DNA from: Hexactinellida sp. DTS-2022
Lineage: Eukaryota > Porifera > Hexactinellida
Direction: 5' to 3'
DNA length: 64,000 nucleotides
NCBI GenBank assembly: GCA_028753945.1
Contig: JAPNXP010000001.1
Coordinates: 6,686,501 to 6,750,500, forward strand
Shown here: one piece after another, positions 47,001 to 57,830 of the stretch
Layout: the number at the start of each line of letters is the position of its first letter
How positions within the stretch are numbered: position 1 is the stretch's first letter
The notes under the pieces: generated by a model
Databases searched by the model: none
Seen by the model: the letters and a program-made list of their open reading frames with translations, nothing else
Told to the model about the DNA's origin: nothing
Translations under genes and position numbers: made by a program

Positions 47001-48471
47001 CTAGTTTAGATTCCTTGTTTTTTGTAAACAGAATCCATATATGAAGTCTAAAAAACTAGCCAATCAAATAAGTACCATTCTGTCGTGTAACATTTTGTCT
47101 ATGTAACATTTTGTCGTGTAACATTTTGTCTATGTAACATTTTGTCGTGTAACATTTTGTCGTGTAATATTTTGTCCAAGTAACGTTATGTCGTGTAAGT
47201 TCAACGTTATGTCGGTATAACAGAAGGCGATATAACATTCCAGGGAAATAGAAATTAAAAGTAAATTCACTCTCTTCAACGACTCAATTTTGGTTGATTC
47301 AAGATTATAGACATCGTGTGATAGAAATTCTAGCAGTAATTACAAGTTCAACTCCAATGAGTCAACAGAGACTATGGGCTTGAATAGCACTAACAATGTA
47401 TTGGCTAAGGTTGTAAGCTATCTCAACGCCAACGTCGTCAACCGAAATATCTTGGAGATTATCAGTTATGAACCTCTCTTAAATTAAAGAAGGGAGAAGT
47501 ATAGTATAGGTTAAAGTCAGAGATTATAAAATAACCAAAAGAATTATCTAAGATCTTTGTGTAAATTTAGAAACTTAAGTTAGTGGTGACTTTTGGACGT
47601 ATACTTATCCTTTGAGATTAATTATCTACATCATTAGTTCAAATCTTGTTATACAAGCAAGGAAGTACTTACTCTCTGACGTGAAAGGATTTGCGTAGAA
47701 ACTGTTGACAACTTCATAAATCCATTTATTCCTCAACTCTTCCGTTTCCAGTCCGAACCTATAGCGCATGAATAGTTTCCCAATACGCACCCCGATATCA
47801 AAAGTATACTTATTCTTGATAATGGGACCTACAAAGATGGAACTGGTCTCGTCAGTAAGTGTGAATTTCATGAGAGGCACCTGTGTTTTTTTCTTCTTAT
47901 GCGTGGGCTTGTAGATTAGTAGATAGATGTAGGAGCCACGACTAGCTTGAAGCTCCAAATACCTCTTCTTCCATTTTACTTTGTTCTCACTGCCTTTCTC
48001 CTGAGTAATCACGCCATCCCAGAAATCCAAAATTCCCTAGATTTAATTAAGAGTAATGGTGATAATATTACAATAGTTATAATCGTTAGTGGTACCTGTA
48101 TTGTATGACCCCCTTGTCACGAGCGATCACCTGGTTTTACTACCAATTTTCTAGCACAGATAATATAGTTACCATGATTTTGATCTGCGACGTGAGACCA
48201 TTTTTTTAGGAACGCCGGGTGGTCGTAGATTATAGGTTTTATTGTATGTTATGCATAAACCAAATAATTGTATTACAATTAATTTGAATAAGCCAAGGCA
48301 AAGTTATTATAATATAATAGTCAAATATGTATAACAAAGTGTATCGGACATTTACGAAATTAGAAAACCAGTTAACATAATTTATAGTATAAGTTAACTC
48401 ACATCGTATGACTTTAGAGTTGGTGTGCAATTAGAGTCGAGGTTAGCATTTCTCTGTTTGCACTGAGCCAT
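41011..48471 (-). CDS. DOK-like PH-PTB adaptor, paralogue B
   Basis: Exons on the minus strand are 48471-48403, 48036-47673 and 42314-41011: 1737 nt, 578 residues. Intron phases are 0 and 1, as in paralogue A. The PH domain covers about residues 27-140 (DGVITQ, KVKWKKRYLELQ, TEELRNKWIYEVV). The PTB domain covers about 146-240 (VKLRLNTPSYLLLYKDHIEL, SMYGDIEISF, close to SMYGDLTIFV in A). The tail has DYDTLV, NPYDVIPDRP, DYESITLP and KHYALEEI as likely phosphotyrosine sites. NPYDVIP resembles the YxxP sites by which DOK proteins bind RasGAP or Crk/Nck. RLPPLPPSPRLR is a clear SH3 ligand. The translation start lies directly after CAG, a possible splice acceptor. Intron 2 is 5358 nt and contains a dead Ty3/Gypsy copy in the opposite orientation. 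A and B most likely arose by tandem duplication. Confidence 0.86.
42499..42663. mobile_element. MITE, CTTATATAGAGC family, complete copy
   Basis: Complementary ends CTTATATAGAGCTGAGCTTT and AAAGCTCAGCTCTATATAAG. The partner copy is at 7258-7405. It lies in intron 2 of DOK-like B. Confidence 0.85.
42827..43661. mobile_element. CAGGGTTGCCAACCTC element
   Basis: Ends CAGGGTTGCCAACCTCTGG and GAGAGTTGGCAACCCTG, with TTTAATCTTT on both sides, offset by one T. AAAGCGGGAG motifs repeat inside. The partner is at 11297-11783. Confidence 0.7.
44440..46250 (+). pseudogene. Dead Ty3/Gypsy pol remnant in DOK-like B intron
   Basis: Broken frames in order resemble the end of a reverse transcriptase (GLTNYYRRYI near 44480), an RNase H (LTDHKPLEWL near 44860 and a DAL motif near 44985), an integrase zinc region (HDNAGHQGIERT near 45335, CEICQKSK near 45445) and degraded integrase core and tail up to about 46200. 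Frame shifts or stops occur near 44790, 45020, 45400, 45560 and later. No gag, protease or LTR pair was found. It runs antisense to the host gene, which tolerates it in an intron. It is older or more degraded at its 3' end. Confidence 0.85.
46256..47198. mobile_element. Inverted-repeat element with TGTAACATTTTGTC array
   Basis: The left end (46256-46304) and right end (47058-47198) are complementary blocks: ATACCGACATAACG against CGTTATGTCGGTAT, and GAATGGTACTTATTTGATTG against its complement. The right end carries a tandem array of ACATTTTGTC units of about 17 bp. A TA-type MITE (46669-46840, ends CAGTCGAAATCG and CGATTTCGACTG) lies inside. Confidence 0.7.
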
Positions 48472-48953
48472 CTGACTATACTAACTATATAACTATATAC
48501 GTTAGTATAAGCAAATATTGAGATAATAAACAAATTAACAACTATAAATTCTGTTAGTAGTACACGAGTTATTCGTGAGCTGCTTCTTATATATGTACTT
48601 TTAATTTCACTATTGGATGAATTTTGACCAAATGTTGCATTAATTAGCCATATGGGTACCAGCTGTTACTTTCGATAACGAGAAGTTAAATGACAACCAA
48701 CTAATTCCAATCAATCTACATTCTGTCAGTAATTAGCGTACTATCCTCGGGATTGCAGACCATCTGTAATTTCAGTTAATGGCTAAAGGTAGAGCTCTAA
48801 TCAAGCTACTACTTGGAAATTACACTAAATGTTTAATTAATATTCTCAATTTATTATATTACTAGCGCGCTTCGCTTGCTAGGTCGCTTCGCGGCAGAAC
48901 AAAACCACATACCAACCACTTCGCGGTTGTTTTGTGGTTTAATTAACACGTCT
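48472..48953. other. Upstream region of DOK-like B
   Basis: AT-rich, likely promoter. A short CGCTTCGCGG-rich patch at 48865-48945 resembles the tails of the Helitron-like repeats. No gene was seen. Confidence 0.4.
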
Positions 48954-50091
48954 TAAGCCCACCATACACGATGCAACATTGTTGCATGCAACAAGGTAAC
49001 ATACACGGTGCAACAATGTTGCAAGCAATATGTTGCATGCAACACAATTTTCGTGCGACATTGTTGCATGGAAATTACTCTATTACACATGGAAAAATAT
49101 TATTTTAAATAAGTGCTATACGTATAACTATAATCCCAATGGATTTGTTATTTCCCAATTCAATATTGTGGATAAAACACACGTTGTCGTTTCCGCATTC
49201 CAAATTATTATACTTCGCCGGAGGAAATTGCATTTGATCCGTCAACGCAATTGAGAATCTCATGGGTTAAGGATTGGATCAAAATCGAGAGTCGCAAAGT
49301 GCATTTCATCTATTGATGAAGAAATTTTTAGTTGACACATCCAGTTATAGAAATTTGTAAGGATGGATCGTCTGTACAGTAATAAGGTCTAGCCATTTTG
49401 GTATTCTTAGTTAGAACTGGATATTTATATATACGTACATCCAAACCTCCCTTATTCGGGCACTGTCGTCCGGAGGCTGCCCGTAACTAGAATTTACCCG
49501 GATCTTAGAAATACAATGGTTAGTACATGTGCAATCCCAAAGTGTCTAATCCATATTTTCTAGATTCATTCAAAAATAAAAAAACGTCGTTAACGAGTCG
49601 TGGATAATTTAAGATGTGTAGTATTTATAGGAAAAGAATATGCAGCAATACGATCAGTGTTTTTAAAACCGTGGTCAAAATTATAATATATACATTTGTG
49701 TTCGCATCATAGGTGGCTTGATTAAGGGTACTGAGAAAGTAAGTAGTAAATTAAATAGGTACACTAGAAAGAACAAGTGAATTTTCAATTGTTTTGATGA
49801 ATGCAAACGAAAATAATCTGAAAAATATGACTGAATTTCCATATTTTCGTGCAACAATGTTGCAAGAAAATTGAACATGTCCAATTTCCATGCAACTTGT
49901 TGCATGCAACAATATTTCGTGCAACAATCAACATACACGGTGCAACTTTGTTGCACGCAACATTTCAACATACACTATGCAACTAAGTTGCATGCAACAT
50001 TGTTGTATGCAACTTTGTTGCATGGAAAATTTAACATACACGATGCAACAAAGTTGCATGCAACTTTGTTGCATTGTGTATGGTGGGCTTA
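48954..50091. mobile_element. Foldback element 4 (GTTGCATGCAAC repeats)
   Basis: Outer ends TAAGCCCACCATACACGATG and CATTGTGTATGGTGGGCTTA are complements. Both subterminal regions (48970-49070 and 49850-50075) are arrays of GTTGCATGCAACA palindromes. The centre has no clear coding potential. Small frames at 49030 and 49871-50122 are shadows of the repeats. Confidence 0.85.
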
Positions 50092-50988
50092 CGTTAACTA
50101 TAACGAAATATACCTAAAATAGTCAAATTTAACAATCAATGTGAAATTTTAATGATTACGTCATCATTCGATAATGAGTAAGCATATTGGCAATCTGGTG
50201 TGACAACGTGTCCGCATCATTAATGTACATGTTCTATTAATTTTCAGATTTTTATCACTTAATTAAAGGGGCGAATTATGTGCGATAAGTGAATTTTCAA
50301 GGTTCTCGAAATGTGATAATGACATCATAACTTCTCGAGTGTGTGAGAAATTTTGAGTGGAAACCTCAACTTGTTGGCGGGTGCCAAAAGTTACCCCTAT
50401 ATGCCAAAAATCACATTTGGAAACCGTCCAGTTTCTTCAATCAACTCGGAACATACAAACAAATATATAGTGTAAATTTTGAGAATTATTGATTAATTTG
50501 CTTACTTTGGCCACACTCTATCGAATCATTATAACACTAAAGTTACAAATTTTCGTAATATACACCTCCAGCGTATGGCTGTTCATCGATGGCTACAATT
50601 GTAGTGAGCCAGCACTTAGATGATTGCACTTGTTTTGGTTGCTTTTTTCTGTAAACCCATGCAGAGCAGATCATCAGTTGGCTGCGATTTCAAAATTAAA
50701 ATATTTAGGGGAGGAGCTCGGTAGCATTAATTGAATCAAAATAATATTAATACGTATTATACTTATATTACCCAAAGATTAATTCATAAGAATTATAAAA
50801 CTTAGGTTCTAAGGGAGTTTTAATTGATATGTTAATTCTACATTTTAGAGATCCAACATTAGATTATTGTAGTAGGAGCTAATTCTATCAATTCTTTAGA
50901 GCGTAGAAAGACTGAATTAACCGAGATACGATATTGCGAGGAAGAGTTGAGTTACTAAGAACCGCAACTATTCGAGTCCTCGCTATTA
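50092..50988. other. Spacer downstream of the dsRBD gene
   Basis: No gene or defined element. It must include the 3' UTR of the dsRNA-binding protein gene. Confidence 0.4.
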
Positions 50989-52253
50989 CTAATATTTGTA
51001 CTGGTGATACATAGGGTCGGTGTTTGGGTAATCACGCAATCCTTGCCCCCCCCTCTGCTGCTGGAAATAACGGCCTCTGGCTTGATGCGTGGGGGTAGAA
51101 GGAGAGGTAGAGGCTTCAAACCCCGGGCTATAACCAGGGTTGTACCCCTGATCATAGCCCTCCATCTCAGAGTACTCGCTATAGCCTAGGTACGGCTCTC
51201 TAGGGGGTCCGTATCCAGGCTCCTGCACACCGTAACTGTCTTCCTGTGGAGGGTACGGGGCAGTGGAGAACTCCCCCGCACCCTGCCCTCGTCCACGGAC
51301 ACGCGGGCCTCTTCGGGTGCCAAAGTTCATACGCCCGCGGTCCCGTCCTCGTCCGCGCTCACTGTATACAGTTGGTTCAAATTTGTTATCATTAAGACTC
51401 GGTCTCTGACCAGAAAAACGAGAGTTAAAATTGGATCCCCTTCCGACCTCCTCTCCTCTCCCTCTCTTGGGGCTCTGCCAACGACCATTGAAGGGCAGTT
51501 CTGTCCTCCGCTTGAGTCCAGGGTTGAAGAGTGGGACATTCTCAACTGGAGGCGCCATTAGCTTGAACTTCTTCGAGAGTCCGAGTCCGTTCAGAGCTGT
51601 CAGAGCCGCGTTATACTTTGCCAGTCTCTTGTTAGCAGCTGACCCGGCAAACAACTTGTCGTCAATGCTCACGTTACACTTGAATGTCTTCCAATCTGAA
51701 TTTGGTTGGTTCTCCTCTTCAAAAGTGAAAATAGCTTTCTGTCCTACGACCTCATGCAGCGCAGAAGCGGGATGCTTCTCCACATCCTTGCTCTCTCTGG
51801 TCTCCTTCTTGACAATGCCTACATACTTGTCCATGTCAAAACTCATTCCGTTTAGCGTCTCTAGTGCGCTGGCAGAGGCTCTCAGTTTAGCCATCCCTCT
51901 CGACTCACCACGCCCCTCGAACTCTTGCTCCCCAACTTGTAGGATGCACAGAGTCTCGAAGTGGGCCTCCACATCTGGGTACAATCTCTTGAGGATCTGG
52001 TTGGGGGTTTCCTCGTCCCTTGGGGGCTGAATCTTAGATAGTTCATCTGAGTAGAGCTGAGATACAACTATATTATTGTTACTGATGTGCTTTTGTGCTA
52101 GGCTTGCTGCTGCATTTTAGCAGCTGATTTCGTACTGCCATAAGCTGAGAAACTTTGGTTGATACCTTCCACCTCTAGAACGGCCAGTGTTTGGGATTCT
52201 TCTTCAGTAAAGGAAGAAGAAACTCTGCACCCAGATTTAATAAGCTCTTCCAT
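50989..52253 (-). CDS. Multi-dsRBD protein with RGG/Tyr-rich tail, apparent frameshift
   Basis: The main frame runs on the minus strand from 52113 (just after an in-frame stop) down to 50989. A second frame, from ATG 52253 to about 52119, encodes the start of the same protein; together about 421 residues. The first frame holds the first dsRNA-binding domain up to GSTKSAAK. The continuation NAAASLAQKHI, the normal end of that domain's last helix, lies in the other frame. The switch is at an A4 run (T4 at 52115-52118). A second dsRBD-like segment follows (HFETLCILQVGEQEFEGRGE), then a third (HPASALHEVVGQKAIF to NKRLAKYNAALTAL). The last 150 residues are RG/RGG-rich then Gly-Tyr-rich, as in RNP-granule proteins. 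Expected role is dsRNA binding; the closest familiar architecture is the C-terminal half of ILF3/STRBP, but no DZF domain is seen. More 5' exons are possible. Confidence 0.75.
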
Positions 52254-52746
52254 CTCACTAATTCTTTATATCGTGCTATCGCTAATTTGGTTTATAATCA
52301 TATTTAATATTGAAACGTTAATTAAACCAAAATGTATACAGCTGTGCCAATGGGACGGAGTTTTACTGCTGTATTACAAGTATTAAAATTGCAGACTAAA
52401 ATATTTAGCATAATTTGGTATTACCTTCTAAGCCGAGACTCAGTTAAGAGACCTCTCTAACACGTTAAAAGTATGTTGTAATTAATTAACCAATATTAGT
52501 TAAGAGTCTTAATAGGTCAATCTATCTATCAATCTATTTATTTATCTATCTATACGTATATTAAGCGGGGTTGACTGTTATCAAAGTTGTAATAGACTAC
52601 TAGCAGAAATTTTACCTTAAAAACACTCAACAAAGGCTCATTTTATATCTTTAGCACTTTTGGTGTTTTAGAAGAAAAAAAAGAAGCTGATTTTGTTGTT
52701 GTTTGTATAAATTTAAAACTTTCGTAATATTTTTAACGGTTTAACG
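52254..52746. other. Upstream region of the dsRBD gene
   Basis: AT-rich with an ATCTATCTAT-type microsatellite near 52525. No further exon could be supported, though the gene might extend here. Confidence 0.4.
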
Positions 52747-53351
52747 CAGTGTTCCGCAACCTTTTTCAATCTCGAGGCCAATTTTCTATAGCCCACAGCT
52801 GTGCCGGCCACAAATAAATTCGAAAAAATTCCCTAATGTATCACTTATTTTGATGGTTAGTAGTATACTAGTATACTAAATGTTTTATTTTTCAAAAAGG
52901 TGGTACATATAATATAATGATAGTTTATTAATTAAATGTCAACGCCCAAATTGGTAGACTAGGCTCTGAATAGTGACGAAATATTTCATGTAAATTCAAA
53001 GGCTTGTCACTGAAATTTTGGTAGCCTTGGAAAATTGGTCCATCTGAGTAATGTTAATTTAGTTACTCAATAATTAATTATGCTGAATCAACTTGATGGA
53101 ATATAAGATTTGGGAGACTCAAGATCTGATACAAGACGTATACCAGTAGTAAAATGTATGTAACTCGAAAATTGATCCCTCAAAGGTTTTCGGTGGAAAA
53201 ATGGTCCTAGGAACATTTTAATATGCAATATTGCATGGACTTTAAATCCATAAGATATTCTATAAAACAATTATTGTCTGAAATTCTGCCGGCCGCAAAA
53301 AGTTATTTGCCGGCCGCATGCGGCCGGCAAATGAGGGGTTGCGGAACACTG
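52747..53351. mobile_element. hAT-type element, TSD GTTTAACG
   Basis: Ends CAGTGTTCCGCAACC and GGTTGCGGAACACTG are exact complements, with GTTTAACG at 52739-52746 and 53352-53359. A CCGGCCGCATGCGGCCGG palindrome lies near the right end. No transposase. Confidence 0.92.
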
Positions 53352-53580
53352 GTTTAACGGAGTTAACTTTTTGGTTAACGGATTAACGATAAATGAAGTT
53401 AACTTTTTGATTAACTGTGCGCACAGTTAATCAAAAAGTGCCCACCTTTGTTGGCTCCCAAATAGCAGCTACTGAATTGAGTAAGTGTAATTTGCAAGTC
53501 ACAGGTTTAACATATTTAATATCAGTGATATTTTGAGGAGGCAAGGCCGCGAAGCGACCGAGACCGAAGGGCTCGTATTA

Positions 53581-54384
53581 GTCGTATATTAAAAGCACAA
53601 TTGTTGAGTGCGTGTGTGTTCGTCAATAATGAATTGGAGACTACGATCCTGAAAGCTTAAATTTGTATACTGGGGTAATTTTGTACTGCGACAACGATCT
53701 ATTGGTTTTTAAAGCGAAATTTTGGGATTATGACGTAATAAATAGGTATTTTAGGCATAACTCCTTCAATTTCGATCGGATTGACTCTAGATTTAATAGG
53801 ACAGGTTAACACAATGTAAACACCTATCAACACATTGTAATTACATGACGTCACGAAATAATAAGTTAAGTTATATCTCCAACAGTTTTTCACTAAATCG
53901 CTCCCAAAATGTATGACATTTCTATAAGTAACTATGTTACACCTTTGACCCAATTTAATATTTTATCACTGTAATTTTGCCTCTTATATTAATAAATTTA
54001 ATTAACACATCGCGTCAGGTCTGTCTATCAGAGACGGAACCGGTCGGGTCTGACCGGCACCGGTCGACCGGTCGGGTCGGGACGGGTACCGGTCGAATCC
54101 TGACCGGCCGGTCGAGATCTCTATATGATCTATTCAATATCATAATATCATAACTTGTTTTCTATTATTTATAAATTATTGCTAGCTATGATTGACCGGT
54201 CGGGTCGGGTCAAATTTCCAACTGCACCGGTCGGGTCGGGTCATGAAAATCCCGACCGGTTCCATCTCTGCTGTCCATTCAATTTTTGTATTATGTAGTG
54301 TCTAACACGAACGAACAAAGGTCGTGTAGCGACCTTTGTAAGAGTGATCCGTCGCGAAGCGACCGAGACCGAAGGGCTCGTGTT
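53581..54384 (+). mobile_element. Helitron-like repeat ending 30 bp before ZCCHC4
   Basis: Starts TATATTAAAAGCACAATTG, has the block TGTACTGCGACAACGATCTA (shared with 59245 and 61610), and ends GCGACCGAGACCGAAGGGCTCGT at about 54384. An hAT-type MITE (54029-54270) is nested. The tail of another copy of the family lies directly before it (53530-53575). Confidence 0.55.
54029..54270. mobile_element. hAT-type MITE, near-exact TSD CTGTCTAT
   Basis: Ends CAGAGACGGAACCGGTCGGG and CCCGACCGGTTCCATCTCTG, flanked by CTGTCTAT and CTGTCCAT (7 of 8). Interior of ACCGGTCGGGTCGGG repeats. Confidence 0.85.
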
Positions 54385-54413
54385 AATTAAATGTTGTGTT
54401 TTCTGTCTAGCGG

Positions 54414-55748
54414 ATGAAAGTAAAAAAGACTAAATCAAAAACATATTTAGGAGTAGATTACTGCAGTACACCAGATGACGTCACAGCACCATACTGTCCA
54501 CACGGGCCCACTATCCTATTCCGGAGATTCCTGAAGAACAAACCTTCTAGAATGTTCTACGCATGTGCTGTTCACAGAACAAAGAGAGGATGTCCATTCT
54601 TTCAATGGTCGGACACTACTTTAGATAAGAAGAGACTGCTAGCATACATAAACGCTTACCATAGGAGCATTAATAAATATAATTGGAAGAAGTTAAGGAA
54701 ACGTCTAATTGAGTATATAAACTATCCATCTGACGAGTGCCGTATGCTCTGTTTAACCTGTGCTACTCTCCTGTTAACACACGAGATAGACAAACACAAG
54801 AGCCACCTGTTACAGCAGCAAGTAACACTGCAGCAACTCCTCCGCCCTTCTAGACTGTTCCTTCCCATCAGAGACAGGAGTTCATTCGCCCAGGAGTTCT
54901 TCACAGCTTCTACTCTAGCGGTTATTAACACAAACATATCACGGCTCGGCATCAGACGTGTCATCTGTGTAGGAACTCCTACACTGCACGAGTCTATACT
55001 ATCAGACCCATCCAGTGGCACTACGAGTTTCCTGCTAGACCTAGACCCGAAGTACTCACAGTTCTTAAACCCCAGACTTTATCAACGCTTTAACCTATTC
55101 AACACACACTTCTTCTCTCCCAATGGGGAGCTACAGTTACAGAACTTCATATCCTCTGTCCAGCTAACTGAGCTGCTCATTATACTAGACATCCCGTTCG
55201 GGGCTAAAGTAGACGTTATGCGCTCTAGCCTGCAAAGACTGTGGAGAGTGGCGGGGTGGGATGAGTCGGTGCTCCCACGCGGGGTGCCCACTCTCTGGAT
55301 ATTCCCCTATTTCAATGGAGCTGAGATAGAGAGGAAGACAGGCTTCTCGATGCTGCAGTATAGAGTGGAGTACGAAGCTAAATATACACATGCAAAGAGT
55401 CCTGTCAGAGTATTCACTAATCTACCGCTCCAACGATTCTCTCTCCCGACCAACTCTAAGGAGCACAAATACTGTAGCCTGTGCAGTATGTTTGTATTCG
55501 CGAAAGCAAACCATTGTGAAAAATGCAACAGCTGTGAGTCAGCTGACGGCGGGAAGAGCCACCATTGTGAGATCTGTATGAAGTGTGTTAAGGAGAGTTT
55601 CAAACACTGTGTTATCTGCAATGTGTGCCATCCTCCCATGGCTTGTCTGATGCCTGAACCGGCTAGATACAGGTGCCACCTCTGCCAAGAGCTGTCACAC
55701 AAGAGAAGAGACTGTCCTTTAGCAACCCAACACATTAACCAGAGTTGA
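54414..55748 (+). CDS. ZCCHC4: ZCCHC4-type rRNA N6-adenosine methyltransferase
   Basis: A single exon of 444 residues (human about 513). In animals ZCCHC4 makes N6-methyladenosine at one site of 28S rRNA, in the nucleus or nucleolus. The N-terminus has a GRF-type zinc finger (C28, H30, C51, C60; CPHGP...FYACAVHR...CPFFQW). The Rossmann methyltransferase region spans about 140-330. A Cys/His-rich zinc array covers 354-405. The C-terminus has a CCHC knuckle (C421, C424, H429, C434). The catalytic motif, DPPF in the known family, reads D259-I-P-F here: the Asp, second Pro and Phe are kept, and the first Pro is Ile. Activity is therefore likely but not certain. The start codon lies three bases after TCTAG, a possible acceptor. 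The preceding 5' DNA is a transposon tail. AATAAA lies at 55787-55792. Confidence 0.92.
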   Translation: MKVKKTKSKTYLGVDYCSTPDDVTAPYCPHGPTILFRRFLKNKPSRMFYACAVHRTKRGCPFFQWSDTTLDKKRLLAYINAYHRSINKYNWKKLRKRLIEYINYPSDECRMLCLTCATLLLTHEIDKHKSHLLQQQVTLQQLLRPSRLFLPIRDRSSFAQEFFTASTLAVINTNISRLGIRRVICVGTPTLHESILSDPSSGTTSFLLDLDPKYSQFLNPRLYQRFNLFNTHFFSPNGELQLQNFISSVQLTELLIILDIPFGAKVDVMRSSLQRLWRVAGWDESVLPRGVPTLWIFPYFNGAEIERKTGFSMLQYRVEYEAKYTHAKSPVRVFTNLPLQRFSLPTNSKEHKYCSLCSMFVFAKANHCEKCNSCESADGGKSHHCEICMKCVKESFKHCVICNVCHPPMACLMPEPARYRCHLCQELSHKRRDCPLATQHINQS

Positions 55749-56837
55749 ATTGTTAGCTATATTAAACTCATATGAATTAAAGTACAAATAAAGTATGAAT
55801 GGATTGTAGGGACACATTATTAAATTCAATTTAGGTTACGTAATAATAATTAATATGCAATATTATTATGCGATGTCGAAGATGGAAGAAATGTGTTCTT
55901 AAATACTTAATAGGGAATATTATTAATAATTAATAACCTTCCAAACTGTTAAGCTGATCATTCAATTTGGTTGAATACAATGTATAATTGTGCAGATAAC
56001 CTCAGCTATTTCACAAAGAGATGAGAGAGATCTCTGATCTTGCTATGAGTGGTGATATTAAAACAATAATTTATGTCCAATATTACAAATAATTTATTCT
56101 CCAATAAGCAGTAGTTCATTTAATTTCACTCGATTAATTAAAGCGATAACAATGATCAGTAATCACAAGGCTAGCTTTAACAAGTTAACCGATTAGAAAA
56201 TAATTTAGGAAATACCACATTAAACTTAATGCTTTATTAGTATCTTATAAAATTACAGAAAACAGTGGATTAGTTAAGCTTATTTAATCACTAATGGCCC
56301 CAGTACTGACTTGTAAGCTATCACAACTAGGGCGGTTATAATAAGACTTATAACAAAATGATATTAGAATTCGTAATTACAACTGGTAGACTATGGATTG
56401 ATAAGCTATTTTAATATTAACGTGTGTAACCATAATAATAAAACAAATTTAATGTAGCGGTAGCTAATAGAACAAGCATTATGATTCATGAAAAATATAT
56501 CTATCTACCGTATATATTAATTGTGTTGTGTAGTGTCTAACACGAACGAACAAAGGTCGCAAAGCGACCTTTGTGAGAGAGTGATCAGTCGCGAAGCTAC
56601 CGAGACCGAAGGGCTCGTAATTTAAATTTAACTAGGAATTTCGGTAAAGCTGGATATAAAAGTGAGAAATTATTAATACGTAGTTGGGAAAATTCGCAAA
56701 AATTTATGTGTACGTATACGAAATAGCCACTTTTAGCCACTTTTATATATTCCCCAGAAGGATTAGGTAATTGATGTGAGCTTTCATAAATAAATAGTAA
56801 TTGGTATACGAGACCCTTGATCTTCGGTATTATGGGA
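55749..56837. other. Spacer with one Helitron-like tail
   Basis: AT-rich. The block 56525-56620 repeats the tail seen at 54297-54384 (CTAACACGAACGAACAAAGG, a CGAAGC-type hairpin, and CCGAGACCGAAGGGCTCGT). Nothing else was recognised. Confidence 0.5.
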
Positions 56838-57074
56838 GTATATGGTACAATTTCACTATCCTACCTCACTTAGATATTTTTTGTGTTTTGTTAGAGGTTA
56901 TTTTTTTATTGGATAGAGCTTTGAAAATAATGAGTATTGGTCGAAACAGGGAGAAATCGGATAAAAATTGAGTTAGGCCAAATTTTGTGTTATAAGCATA
57001 GACTCCTTAAGCCTTTTAAGGAGTCTATGGTTATAAGCCAAAATCTATGGGAAATTTAAAATATAGCAAGATTA

Positions 57075-57830
57075 CCGTGTTTCCCCAAATAAGCGCCCCG
57101 GCGGTTATTGTTTTCGTGGGCCAAAATTGTCCAGAATTTTTTTTGAAAAATCCTGAATATAATATTTAGGTCGGTTCTAATGGTTTCCACCAACAGAACA
57201 TCTGTTGCAGTGTATTAGAGAACTTAGTGAGTACGCGTACACACCATTTAAGTTTGGTGTGTACGCGTACTCACCAAACTGTGTAGTGAGTACGCGTACA
57301 CCCTAAATGTAATTTGTTTGTTAAGAGTATTTTTCCATGTAATGAGTTGTTTCACGCTTGATTTGTGTAAAACCTCTGAATATAGTTAATTAAGAAGTGA
57401 TAATCATGAAGTGACATATTAAGGGATTCTAAACAGAATTATAATCACTAACTTCAACTTTCATTCGGATTGTATTACGGCTTCTTAATTAATTAACTAT
57501 ATTCAGAGGTTTTACATAAATTAACTTATTGATTGAGACAATAATTATTACTAAATATAAATGAGCTTAGAATCGGAGAAAACAGCTTTGAATAGCTTAG
57601 AGCTTAGAATCCCAGAAAACAACCCATAACATGAAAGTTACTCTAACACACAAATTACATTTAGGGTGTGTTCTCTAATACACTGCAACATATCTACCGA
57701 AGTTTGCCAAAATCAATAGAATTACATTACAGTGATTTACTAATGTGTATATAAAATTAAAACATTCCAATGTCATTTTTATTGACCAGGCGCTTATTCA
57801 AGCCCCCGGCGCTTATTCCAGCAAATACGG
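57075..57830. mobile_element. TA-type element in left arm of foldback 5
   Basis: Ends CCGTGTTTCCCCAAATAAGC and GCTTATTCCAGCAAATACGG are flanked by TA at 57073-57074 and 57831-57832. The uninterrupted right arm has a single TA at the matching point. It is itself split by the element at 57203. Confidence 0.88.
57203..57690. mobile_element. TGTTGCAGTG element (third level in the foldback 5 nest)
   Basis: Perfect 21-bp inverted ends beginning TGTTGCAGTGTATTAGAGAA. It contains GTGAGTACGCGTACAC repeats and an inner inverted pair (CCTCTGAATATAGTTAATTA near 57365 and its complement near 57500). Confidence 0.85.

Noticed and set aside
49030-50122. Small frames rich in Cys, Asn and Gln
   Set aside because: They are translations of GTTGCATGCAAC repeats in foldback element 4.
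51431-52030. 199-residue plus-strand frame
   Set aside because: It is antisense to the dsRBD/RGG coding exon. The minus strand has clear domain matches.
54297-54384. tRNA or small RNA gene suggested by CG-rich hairpins
   Set aside because: There is no cloverleaf and no A- and B-box pair. The same block recurs as a repeat tail at six other places.
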